Source of the DNA: an uncultured Acidobacteriota bacterium
GTDB lineage: Bacteria; Acidobacteriota; Terriglobia; Terriglobales; Acidobacteriaceae
Direction: 5' to 3'
Assembly (NCBI GenBank): GCA_903832475.1
Contig: CAILBQ010000210.1
Coordinates: 1 to 6,679 of the forward strand
DNA: 6,679 nucleotides
In this document: positions 1 through 5,720 of the stretch, one piece after another
How positions within the stretch are numbered: the first letter of the stretch is position 1
How the letters are laid out: every line of letters begins with the position of its first letter
The notes under the pieces: generated by a model
The model's input: only the letters and a program-made list of their open reading frames with translations
What the model was told of the DNA's origin: nothing
The model's database searches: none
Program-made: the position numbers and the translations under genes

Positions 1-987
1 CACGAAGCCTTCCGCGTCGGCCAGCGCCAGGATGGTTTCCGGACGGATATTCGTGCCTTCTTCATCGGTCCATCGTGCCAGCGCTTCGGCGCCCACGATG
101 CCATGATCGCCCATCTGCACAATGGGTTGATAGACAACCGAAAGCTTTCCCAGCAGAATGGCGCGTTTGAGCTGGTTGGTGTGACTCCTCCCATTGCCTC
201 CTGCGAGCAGCAGCGTCAAGGCGCAGACCAGTCCTGCTACTGTGCCGGTGGCCAGGTAGCCGTAGAGCAGCCCCCGCGTGGACTGCGCAAGCTCCTGCGT
301 GCCAATGCTGGTGGTGACGCATACCGGGAACTGGGTTGAGCAGCGTTCCCAGGAAAGCAAGCCGGATTTCTGCGTTTTCCTGCCTGAGTTGGAGAGGGCC
401 GTGCCATCCGGCGAACTGGCAGTTCGAGGCCCGGCTTCGCCCGTTAGATGATTAAAGACGCGAACAACATAATGAATTGGCTGCTGCGAAAACTCGGCCA
501 GCACGTCGGGACTCACGATCGCGCCCGCGTTATTGCGGACGACTACGACCGCATGCGCCCCCTTAGGCTCATGCAGCGGGTAACTGAAGTAAATCTGATC
601 GCCATCGGCCAGGCGAATGTCCGGCTGCAGCAGCGGCAGCGGCTCGGCTAGCTTGCCTGTATTGGAAGAACAGAGAAAGGTGTTGTCCCCAATCCGTCCC
701 ACTTCCTTCAAATAACGGGAGACGAAGGTCAGCCGCCGCAGCAAGAGGATGTCGTCTGTCGAACAAGGGGCATAGGGCGAGGCGCTCGCCTGACGAAGTG
801 TGTCGGTCAATTCATCGGAAAGCTCGTCTTCGCGCTGCAGGACTTGATCCGCGTATTCGCGCAGCCGTGAATCGGCAGTGTGTAGAATCGCCTCGCGCCC
901 AACCAGATAGCCCGCCAGCACTCCAAGAAGAACAATGGCTGCCGAGAGCCACATTCGACTGAAACGTTGGCGGTTTCGATGCTTCAA
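1..987 (-). CDS. CSS-motif/EAL-domain cyclic-di-GMP phosphodiesterase, C-terminus cut by window edge
   Basis: Inner-membrane enzyme expected to hydrolyse c-di-GMP to pGpG, resembling E. coli PdeC. It reads open from a TTG at 987 through the window start (329 codons seen). A basic N-terminus (KHRNRQRFSR) leads into a membrane helix at about residues 12-29. A periplasmic region of about 220 residues follows, with Cys75 (PCSTDD) and Cys106 in a literal CSS triplet. A second helix lies at about 243-264. The EAL domain starts near 272, with YQPIV and GAEALARW (EAL at 301-303). About 180-200 residues of the EAL domain are missing, so its metal ligands cannot be checked. TTG987 is chosen because AGAGG lies 6 bases upstream and it gives a normal positive-inside start. 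ATG954 would begin inside the helix and has no Shine-Dalgarno. In E. coli PdeC, oxidation of the periplasmic cysteines to a disulfide restrains activity; the same control here is inferred. Cys216 and Cys223 form an extra periplasmic pair. The gene is transcribed divergently from the rest of the window. Confidence 0.88.
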   Translation of the reverse strand, partial: MKHRNRQRFSRMWLSAAIVLLGVLAGYLVGREAILHTADSRLREYADQVLQREDELSDELTDTLRQASASPYAPCSTDDILLLRRLTFVSRYLKEVGRIGDNTFLCSSNTGKLAEPLPLLQPDIRLADGDQIYFSYPLHEPKGAHAVVVVRNNAGAIVSPDVLAEFSQQPIHYVVRVFNHLTGEAGPRTASSPDGTALSNSGRKTQKSGLLSWERCSTQFPVCVTTSIGTQELAQSTRGLLYGYLATGTVAGLVCALTLLLAGGNGRSHTNQLKRAILLGKLSVVYQPIVQMGDHGIVGAEALARWTDEEGTNIRPETILALADAEGFV

Positions 988-993
988 CTCACA

Positions 994-998
994 CCTCT
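994..998 (-). promoter_or_regulatory. Ribosome binding site fixing a TTG start
   Basis: AGAGG on the minus strand lies 6 bases before the TTG at 987. It supports that start over the downstream ATG at 954, which has no purine-rich site in front of it. Confidence 0.55.
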
Positions 999-1204
999 CA
1001 TACGCGCTCGGGTTGGTTCTCTTCTCGCGCGAGGGTTCCCCGGACGACCCGTTCGGCCTGCGTCGATTGTGTCGTTTCAAGACGTACCGGGGGAATTTGC
1101 AAAGAAACCTGTAGCCCGTTTGATTTCGCTTTGAAGAACAGCTGCATGATTGCTCGGTCGATTATCGCATTTTGGGGCAATTTCCTTCCCGATAAGCTCT
1201 GAGG

Positions 1205-1225
1205 GAGAATTCCTGCAAAATTCTC
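1205..1225. repeat. Short inverted repeat upstream of the mtnP promoter candidate
   Basis: GAGAATT (1205-1211) and AATTCTC (1219-1225) are perfect 7-base complements separated by 7 bases. The repeat ends 27 bases before the TATACT box, just upstream of where a -35 element would lie. That placement suits an operator or activator site. There is no T-run, so a terminator is unlikely. The bound protein, if any, is unknown, and a 7-base repeat can arise by chance. Confidence 0.35.
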
Positions 1226-1252
1226 AGCCCGCTCCGGCTAGCGCCCTCCCGG

Positions 1253-1258
1253 TATACT
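1253..1258 (+). promoter_or_regulatory. Candidate -10 promoter element for the mtnP-led gene cluster
   Basis: TATACT differs from the sigma-70 -10 consensus at one base and stands out in a GC-rich stretch. No good TTGACA-like -35 lies 16-18 bases upstream (the region reads CCCGCTCC), so the promoter would be weak or activator-dependent. Initiation about 7 bases downstream (near 1265) would fall after the upstream GTG at 1262, which argues for the internal TTG start of mtnP. Confidence 0.35.
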
Positions 1259-1304
1259 AGGGTGTTTGGATACCAACGGCGGCTCGCTCGATACGGCGAA
1301 CGCT

Positions 1305-1309
1305 CGGAG
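1305..1309 (+). promoter_or_regulatory. Ribosome binding site deciding the mtnP start
   Basis: CGGAG ends 6 bases before the TTG at 1316, normal Shine-Dalgarno spacing. It directly abuts the other in-frame TTG at 1310, so that codon cannot use it. Confidence 0.5.
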
Positions 1310-1315
1310 TTGAGC

Positions 1316-2188
1316 TTGCAACAGGCAGAAATCGGCATCATCGGCGGCAGCGGGCTGTATTCCATGCCCGGCCTCACGGAAATTCACGAAGAGACAGTTG
1401 AAACTCCGTACGGTTCGCCGTCTGACAGCTTCATCCTGGGCATGCTGGAAGGCCGCAAGGTTGCCTTCCTAGCCCGTCACGGCCGCGGCCACAAGCTGCT
1501 GCCGTCAGAGTTAAATTTCCGTGCCAACATCTACGCCATGAAGAAGCTCGGCGTGGAGCGAATCGTCTCCGTCTCCGCCGTGGGCTCGCTCAAGGAAGAG
1601 CACAAGCCCACCGACTTCGTTATTCCCGATCAGTTCATCGACCGCACCTTCCTGCGTACCAGCACCTTCTTCGGCCAGGGAGTCGTCGGGCACGTTGCAT
1701 TCGGCGATCCTGTCTGCCCGACGGTCGCCGCCGCAGCGGCCCAAGCCTGCGCCGCGACTGGCGTTGTCGGCAAACTCGGCGGAACCTACGTTTGCATCGA
1801 AGGTCCCCAATTTTCAACCAAAGCCGAGTCTAACCTCTACCGCAGCTGGGGCGCCGACATTGTCGGTATGACCAACCTGCAGGAAGCCAAGCTCGCCCGC
1901 GAAGCCGAGATCTGCTATGCCACGGTGGCCATGGTCACCGACTATGACTGCTGGCATCCCGATCACGATTCGGTAACCGTCGACCAGATTGTCGCCGTTC
2001 TTCATCAAAATGCAGAGAACGCTGCCAAGGTGGTACGCGCCGCGGTTGCCGCTTTGCCGCCTTCGTCGGAGACGCGAAAATGCGCTTGTGCCTCGGCCGC
2101 GCAATTCGCCATCCTCACCCAGCGTGACGCAATTCCCCACGAAGCCAAAGAACGCCTCAAGCTGCTTTTCGGCAAGTACCTGGGCTGA
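1316..2188 (+). CDS. mtnP: S-methyl-5'-thioadenosine phosphorylase
   Basis: Cytosolic enzyme that cleaves 5'-methylthioadenosine with phosphate to adenine and 5-methylthioribose 1-phosphate, removing the by-product of polyamine and other SAM-dependent reactions. The 290-residue product is the usual family length. Visible motifs are the phosphate-binding GGSGLY (10-15), LARHGRGH (52-59, Arg54/His55), the EGPQFSTKAES ribose/base region (162-172), GMTNLQEAKLA (184-194) and TDYDCW (208-213). Asp209 and Asp211 match the two aspartates that select a 6-aminopurine in human MTAP, where hypoxanthine/guanine phosphorylases have Asn. This favours an MTA or adenosine substrate over inosine. The frame extends upstream to GTG1262, but TTG1316 is preferred. 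It has CGGAG at 6 bases and gives MQQAEIGIIGGSGLY, the normal N-terminus, whereas the 18-residue extension overlaps the likely transcription start. It heads the plus-strand cluster, 45 bases before the kinase. Confidence 0.93.
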   Translation: MQQAEIGIIGGSGLYSMPGLTEIHEETVETPYGSPSDSFILGMLEGRKVAFLARHGRGHKLLPSELNFRANIYAMKKLGVERIVSVSAVGSLKEEHKPTDFVIPDQFIDRTFLRTSTFFGQGVVGHVAFGDPVCPTVAAAAAQACAATGVVGKLGGTYVCIEGPQFSTKAESNLYRSWGADIVGMTNLQEAKLAREAEICYATVAMVTDYDCWHPDHDSVTVDQIVAVLHQNAENAAKVVRAAVAALPPSSETRKCACASAAQFAILTQRDAIPHEAKERLKLLFGKYLG

Positions 2189-2233
2189 CATTTGAACGGA
2201 TCATCACAAAGCTTCTGAGAGACAGGATCATTC

Positions 2234-3169
2234 ATGGCCATTACTGTAGTTGGCAGCGTTGCGTTTGACACCGTAGAAACCCCCGCAGGCCGCCGCGAAC
2301 GCATGCTGGCAGGCGCCGCCACGTATTTCTCGCTGGCTGCCAGCTACTTCACCAAGGTGCGCGTCATCGCCGTGGTCGGCGAAGACTTCTCCTCCCGCCA
2401 GGAAGCTGTCTTCCAGGCCCGAGGCATCGACACCTCCGGCATCGAACGCGCTCCCGGCAAGAGCTTCTTCTGGTCCGGCTCCTACCTCGACAATCTCAAC
2501 GAAGCCAAGACTCTGCAGACCGACCTCAACGTCTTCGCCAACTTCGAGCCCAAAATTCCGGCCGGCTACCAGGACTCCGAATTCCTCTTTCTCGCCAACA
2601 TCGATCCGGTCTTGCAGAAGAAAGTCCGCGATGCCATGCCCAGCGTCAAGCTGGTCTGCGGCGACACCATGAACTATTGGATCAATGACCATCGCGACAA
2701 TCTCCTGCAGGTGCTCAAGGGACTCGACGTTCTGCTCATCAACGACACCGAGGCCAAGCTGCTCTCCGGCATCAAAAATCCTGTAAAAGCCGCCCAGGAC
2801 GTGCTCGGCCTCGGCCCCAAAGCCCTCGTCGTCAAACACGGTGAATACGGTGCCACAGCTTTTTTCGGCAGGAGCATCTTTCATGATGGGGCAAAGACGC
2901 CACACCATCCCTTCCGCGCTCCCGCCCTCCCTGTATCCGAAGTTGTAGATCCCACCGGTGCCGGCGATAGCTTTGCCGGCGGTTTCTTCGGCTACATCGC
3001 CTCCCAGCCGGAACTCACCCCGGCCGTCTTTCGCCGCGCCATGTTTTACGGCGGTGTGATGGGATCGTTCACAGTCGAAAAATTCGGGACCGAGCGCCTT
3101 CAGGAACTGACCCGTGACGAGATCGAAGAGCGTTTTGCTCTCTTCCGCGAATTAACTCATCTTGACTAA
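2234..3169 (+). CDS. PfkB-family (ribokinase-like) carbohydrate or nucleoside kinase
   Basis: Cytosolic ATP-dependent kinase of the PfkB/ribokinase superfamily, 311 residues, a normal length. It begins with the typical first strand and substrate region (VVGSVAFDTVETP, then LAGAATYFSLAAS at about 25-37). An IND-E motif lies near 169-173. The signature DPTGAGDSFAGG follows, with anion-hole GAG and catalytic base Asp245. The exact substrate cannot be read from sequence. The subfamily seems widespread as generic sugar kinases, and I know of no characterised member. ATG2234 is preceded by AGGA (2224-2227) at 6 bases. The gene starts 45 bases after mtnP and ends 9 bases before the glycosyltransferase, so cotranscription is likely. 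Next to a nucleoside phosphorylase, a ribosyl-phosphate or nucleoside substrate is plausible but unproven. Adenosine kinase, fructokinase-like and ribokinase-like roles remain open. Confidence 0.85.
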   Translation: MAITVVGSVAFDTVETPAGRRERMLAGAATYFSLAASYFTKVRVIAVVGEDFSSRQEAVFQARGIDTSGIERAPGKSFFWSGSYLDNLNEAKTLQTDLNVFANFEPKIPAGYQDSEFLFLANIDPVLQKKVRDAMPSVKLVCGDTMNYWINDHRDNLLQVLKGLDVLLINDTEAKLLSGIKNPVKAAQDVLGLGPKALVVKHGEYGATAFFGRSIFHDGAKTPHHPFRAPALPVSEVVDPTGAGDSFAGGFFGYIASQPELTPAVFRRAMFYGGVMGSFTVEKFGTERLQELTRDEIEERFALFRELTHLD

Positions 3170-3178
3170 CCTGAAGCC

Positions 3179-4204
3179 ATGCACCGGGCGGCAATCCCAC
3201 CCGCATCTGATGCAATGATGAACACCCCGGCCACATCCCGGCCCTCGCGCATCGAGCTGTTCTGCGTCGTTGCCGGCACGCTTACGGCCTCCCTCGTAGC
3301 CATCCTGTGGAGTTGGAAACACTCCGCCTTCTTGCTATATGGCGACGCCGAAGCCCACATCCACATCGCGCGCCGCCTGTTCGATTCGCATCGCCCCGGC
3401 ATCACCCAACTCGGCTCCGTCTGGCTCCCCTTTCCTCATCTCCTTCTGATGCCGTTTCTCCTCATCCGTAGCTGGTGGAGCAGCGGATTCGGTCCCGCCA
3501 TTCCCTCCGCCGTCTGCTACGTGCTGGCCTCAGTCGGCCTATACCGGCTGCTGAGGGCGTGGGTGTCGCCGGCCGCTGCCGCCATCGGCCTCATCCTCTT
3601 TGCCGCCAATCCAAACCTGCTCTACCTGCAGACGACGGCCATGACCGAGCCGCTGTTCCTGTGCGAACTGATCTGGTCGGTTCTCCTGCTGGTGGAGTGG
3701 TACGCCGGTCTCACCGCAGGGACAACTCGCAGAACCGGCCGGCTGCTGTGGGCGTTGATTGCGATCCTGATCGCGGCTGTTTACACCCGCTATGACGGCT
3801 GGATACTTGCCACGCTCGCCTGGCTTGCCATGGCCGCATGTCTCTACCGCCGCGGTCTGCTGTTCCGCAAAAATTTCATCTTCGCCTCGGTCGTCCTGCT
3901 GCTTGCCCCCGTCGACTGGATGACCTACAACGCTGTCGTTTTCGGCGATTGGCTCGACTTCATGCGCGGGCCATATTCCGCCAAAGCGATCGAGTTGCGC
4001 ACCGCTTCCTCTGCCGTCGACCCCCATCCCGGATGGCACAATCTTTGGGTCGCGCTCGTCTATTTCGTCAAGACAGCCGAGCTCGACGTGGCGCAACCGG
4101 CGTGGGGTGAAATCATCTTCGCGTTGGCCGCCCTCGGCACGGGCCTGATGTGGAGTGGACGCGTACAGCGCCAGGGATTAGCTCAGACAACAGACAAGAC
4201 CTGA
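3179..4204 (+). CDS. GT-C-type membrane glycosyltransferase, N-terminal part (frame-split gene)
   Basis: Polytopic inner-membrane protein resembling the ArnT/PMT-like GT-C fold, which moves sugars from a polyprenyl-phosphate donor to an acceptor on the periplasmic face. The 341-residue piece has a first helix at about 25-46, then a loop with GDAEAH (Asp56, Glu58, His60) in the place of the acidic metal/donor motif of GT-C enzymes. Several further hydrophobic helices follow, with TTAMTEPL near 142-149 and TRYDGW (183-188). The last 16 or so residues are polar (SGRVQRQGLAQTTDKT) and look like a cytoplasmic linker cut short by TGA at 4202-4204. The family continues with further helices and a soluble tail, and these are encoded in the next frame. 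The start is uncertain: ATG3179 has only a weak TGAAG upstream, and ATG3215 is an alternative. Donor and acceptor are unknown. Confidence 0.75.
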   Translation: MHRAAIPPASDAMMNTPATSRPSRIELFCVVAGTLTASLVAILWSWKHSAFLLYGDAEAHIHIARRLFDSHRPGITQLGSVWLPFPHLLLMPFLLIRSWWSSGFGPAIPSAVCYVLASVGLYRLLRAWVSPAAAAIGLILFAANPNLLYLQTTAMTEPLFLCELIWSVLLLVEWYAGLTAGTTRRTGRLLWALIAILIAAVYTRYDGWILATLAWLAMAACLYRRGLLFRKNFIFASVVLLLAPVDWMTYNAVVFGDWLDFMRGPYSAKAIELRTASSAVDPHPGWHNLWVALVYFVKTAELDVAQPAWGEIIFALAALGTGLMWSGRVQRQGLAQTTDKT

Positions 4205-4206
4205 TG
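4199..4206 (+). other. Probable one-base frameshift site with overlapping stop and start (TGATG)
   Basis: Upstream frame reads AAG ACC TGA and downstream frame reads CTG ATG TGG. One additional C in the CC at 4200-4201 would turn ACC-TGA into ACC-CTG-ATG and fuse the frames into one 576-residue protein across a polar linker. As it stands, the stop TGA shares its A with an ATG at 4204. No Shine-Dalgarno precedes that ATG or the in-frame GTG at 4150. An indel or sequencing error therefore seems likelier than two designed genes, though termination-reinitiation coupling is possible. Confidence 0.6.
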
Positions 4207-4908
4207 TGGACACTGCTGCTCTGGCTGCCTCTGCCCTTCTACGCCTACTCGGTCTCCTACGGCTCCGTGCCCATCTTTATTCCGGTGTGGAAGCCATTTT
4301 CCTGGTACAACACACGCTACGGCATGGAGATGCTTCCCGCGCTCTGCTTTTTTCTGGCCTGCGCCGTGGAAGCAGGGTGGACCTGCCTGAACCGATTCAG
4401 TCCCCGCACCAGCCGTAGGTGGCTCGTTCTCCTGTTTCTGTTGCTCGCCTGGAATGTGGCCGCGATGCTGCGCCAAGGTCCGCTCACGTACGTTGAAGCC
4501 GCCAAGAATGCCCAGGCTCGCGGCTATTACAACCGGATACTCCCTGAAGTCCTCGCGCATCTTCACGCTCTCGACCCCAATGGCACCGTCCTCATGGATT
4601 CATCGACATTCCCCAGCATCATCCCCCACGCCGGCATGACCTACCGCCAAACCGTGAACGAAAGCGACAAGCAGTTTTATTGGGCTGCGCTCGGCGCGCC
4701 GGCACAGCATGCCTCGATCGTGATGGCTTTCGATGGCGACGAAATCGATAAGGCGGTCAAGGCTCATCCGCAGCACTTGGTGGTCTATCAGCGATTCAGC
4801 ACGTCCAGCAAAGGCTGGGATCAGTTGCCCGTGACCATATACGTAACAGATACCTTCCCTTTTCCACCCTCTTCCCGCGTCTCAACAACCCCAACATCCC
4901 GGTGGTAG
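4204..4908 (+). CDS. GT-C-type membrane glycosyltransferase, C-terminal part (frame-split gene)
   Basis: Continuation of the preceding glycosyltransferase in a different frame, 234 residues if counted from ATG4204. It opens inside a membrane helix (MWTLLLWLPLPFYAYSVSYG) and has a conserved-looking loop (VPIFIPVWKPFSWYNTRYG). Helices follow at about 43-60 and 75-95 (WLVLLFLLLAWNVAAML). The remaining 135 or so residues form a mostly soluble tail, probably periplasmic, with VLMDSSTFPSIIPHAGM and ending in a Ser/Thr/Pro-rich stretch. Alone it lacks the acidic loop and the first helices, so it would not be an active transferase. It may pair with the N-terminal piece as a two-chain protein, or the gene may be one unit carrying an indel. 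An upstream in-frame GTG at 4150 overlaps the first piece. Neither start has a Shine-Dalgarno. Confidence 0.7.
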   Translation: MWTLLLWLPLPFYAYSVSYGSVPIFIPVWKPFSWYNTRYGMEMLPALCFFLACAVEAGWTCLNRFSPRTSRRWLVLLFLLLAWNVAAMLRQGPLTYVEAAKNAQARGYYNRILPEVLAHLHALDPNGTVLMDSSTFPSIIPHAGMTYRQTVNESDKQFYWAALGAPAQHASIVMAFDGDEIDKAVKAHPQHLVVYQRFSTSSKGWDQLPVTIYVTDTFPFPPSSRVSTTPTSRW

Positions 4909-4972
4909 CATCGGGCTGTCGGAGCACGTCTTCAAATCAGCGTCTGGCTGCAAGAGGATTTCAACAATCGGC

Positions 4973-5716
4973 ATGATATTGCCACTTCCCATCCACGGAT
5001 CGCACCCCGCGCAGATGCTGTCGCTGCCATTCTCCTTTGGCTGGATCGAGCAGACTCTGGTGGGCAACGAAGCCATCGTGCGATTGCTCCTTGCCTGCTT
5101 CCTTGGCGGAGCTATCGGCCTGGAGCGCGAAGCCAAGCGCCGCGCCGCCGGCGTCCGCACCAACCTGCTCATCTGCATGGCCTGCGCGTTTTTCACCCTG
5201 ATGTCAGCCGTGCTCGCCGGCGACGCCGGCACAAACAAAGGCCAGGTCGCGTCTAACATCGTCCAGGGCATAGGCTTCCTCGGCGCCGGCCTCATTCTGC
5301 ATACCCGCAACCGTGTCAGCGGAATGACCAGCGCCGCCACCATATTCGTCGTCGCCTCTATCGGAATGGCGTGCGGAGCCGGTCTCTTCGCCGCCGCCAT
5401 CATCGCCACCGTCATCGCTCTGCTCGCGCTCGAGCTGGTCGGCTTGCTCGAACAGCGCATCAATCTGAAAATTTATCCGCTGCTCTACGAAGCACGCGGC
5501 AGCGATGAAACCGGCATGATGATTTCGATCCTGGACGCCATGGACCAGGAGCGCGAGCGACTCAGCGCCGTCGATCGCGACGTCATCGGTACCATACGGC
5601 GAGTGAGCTTTTCCCTCACCGCGACCAAGAAGCAACACGAACGCCTCCGCACCCGCCTGTTGGCCGAGCCTGCCATCAACGATTTGAAAGTGTTCAACGA
5701 CCCGGAGGACGACTGA
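4973..5716 (+). CDS. MgtC/SapB-family inner-membrane protein
   Basis: Membrane protein of the MgtC/SapB family. Salmonella MgtC supports growth at low magnesium and acts on the F1Fo ATP synthase, but most family members have no assigned transport activity, so the role here is open. The 247-residue product has about four to five helices between residues 32 and 155. Family signatures are GGAIGLERE (45-53), AGVRTNLL (59-66), a GIGFLGAGLI block (99-108) and GMTSAATIFVVASIGMACG. The last 80 or so residues are soluble and resemble the ACT-like C-terminal domain of longer family members (RRVSFSLTA, then NDLKVF). The start is uncertain. ATG4973 has AGAGGA 14 bases upstream, which is distant, and ATG5015 (Met15) also leaves the first helix intact. 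It ends 4 bases before dapF, suggesting shared transcription. The 64 bases upstream show no clear terminator. Confidence 0.87.
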   Translation: MILPLPIHGSHPAQMLSLPFSFGWIEQTLVGNEAIVRLLLACFLGGAIGLEREAKRRAAGVRTNLLICMACAFFTLMSAVLAGDAGTNKGQVASNIVQGIGFLGAGLILHTRNRVSGMTSAATIFVVASIGMACGAGLFAAAIIATVIALLALELVGLLEQRINLKIYPLLYEARGSDETGMMISILDAMDQERERLSAVDRDVIGTIRRVSFSLTATKKQHERLRTRLLAEPAINDLKVFNDPEDD

Positions 5717-5720
5717 TCTC

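Larger units (their letters stand above)
988..1315. other. Divergent intergenic region between the phosphodiesterase and MTA phosphorylase genes
   Basis: This 328-base stretch separates two divergent genes and should hold promoters for both. On the plus side it contains a -10-like TATACT at 1253-1258 and an inverted repeat at 1205-1225. On the minus side, TGC-GATAAT (1161-1169) resembles an extended -10 element, but no convincing -35 sits 17 bases upstream. A minus-strand reading frame at 998-1180 (60 codons from TTG, 49 from an ATG at 1147) ends 10 bases before the phosphodiesterase start. It resembles no family I recognise and is not called as a gene. No riboswitch fold or RNA gene was recognised. 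Confidence 0.6.

Noticed and set aside
103..651. Small plus-strand frames (103-339, 448-651)
   Set aside because: They lie opposite the phosphodiesterase, which gives a continuous protein with two membrane helices, a CSS motif and an EAL motif.
1262..1315. N-terminal extension of mtnP from GTG1262
   Set aside because: No Shine-Dalgarno before it, it overlaps the likely transcription start, and the 18 extra residues precede the point where the family N-terminus normally begins.
2189..2233. Possible terminator or promoter between mtnP and the kinase
   Set aside because: No inverted repeat and no promoter-like pair. Only the kinase's AGGA ribosome site is evident.
2228..2908. 226-codon minus-strand open frame
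   Set aside because: Lies antisense inside the clear PfkB kinase gene. It is acidic, Gly/Val-rich low-information sequence typical of a GC-rich shadow frame.
3539..4096. 185-codon minus-strand frame rich in Gln, Arg and Gly
   Set aside because: Antisense to the helices of the membrane glycosyltransferase. Its composition is what reversed membrane-protein codons produce.
4909..4972. Possible terminator between the glycosyltransferase and the MgtC-family gene
   Set aside because: Only a 4-base CCCG/CGGG match and no T-run, too weak to call.
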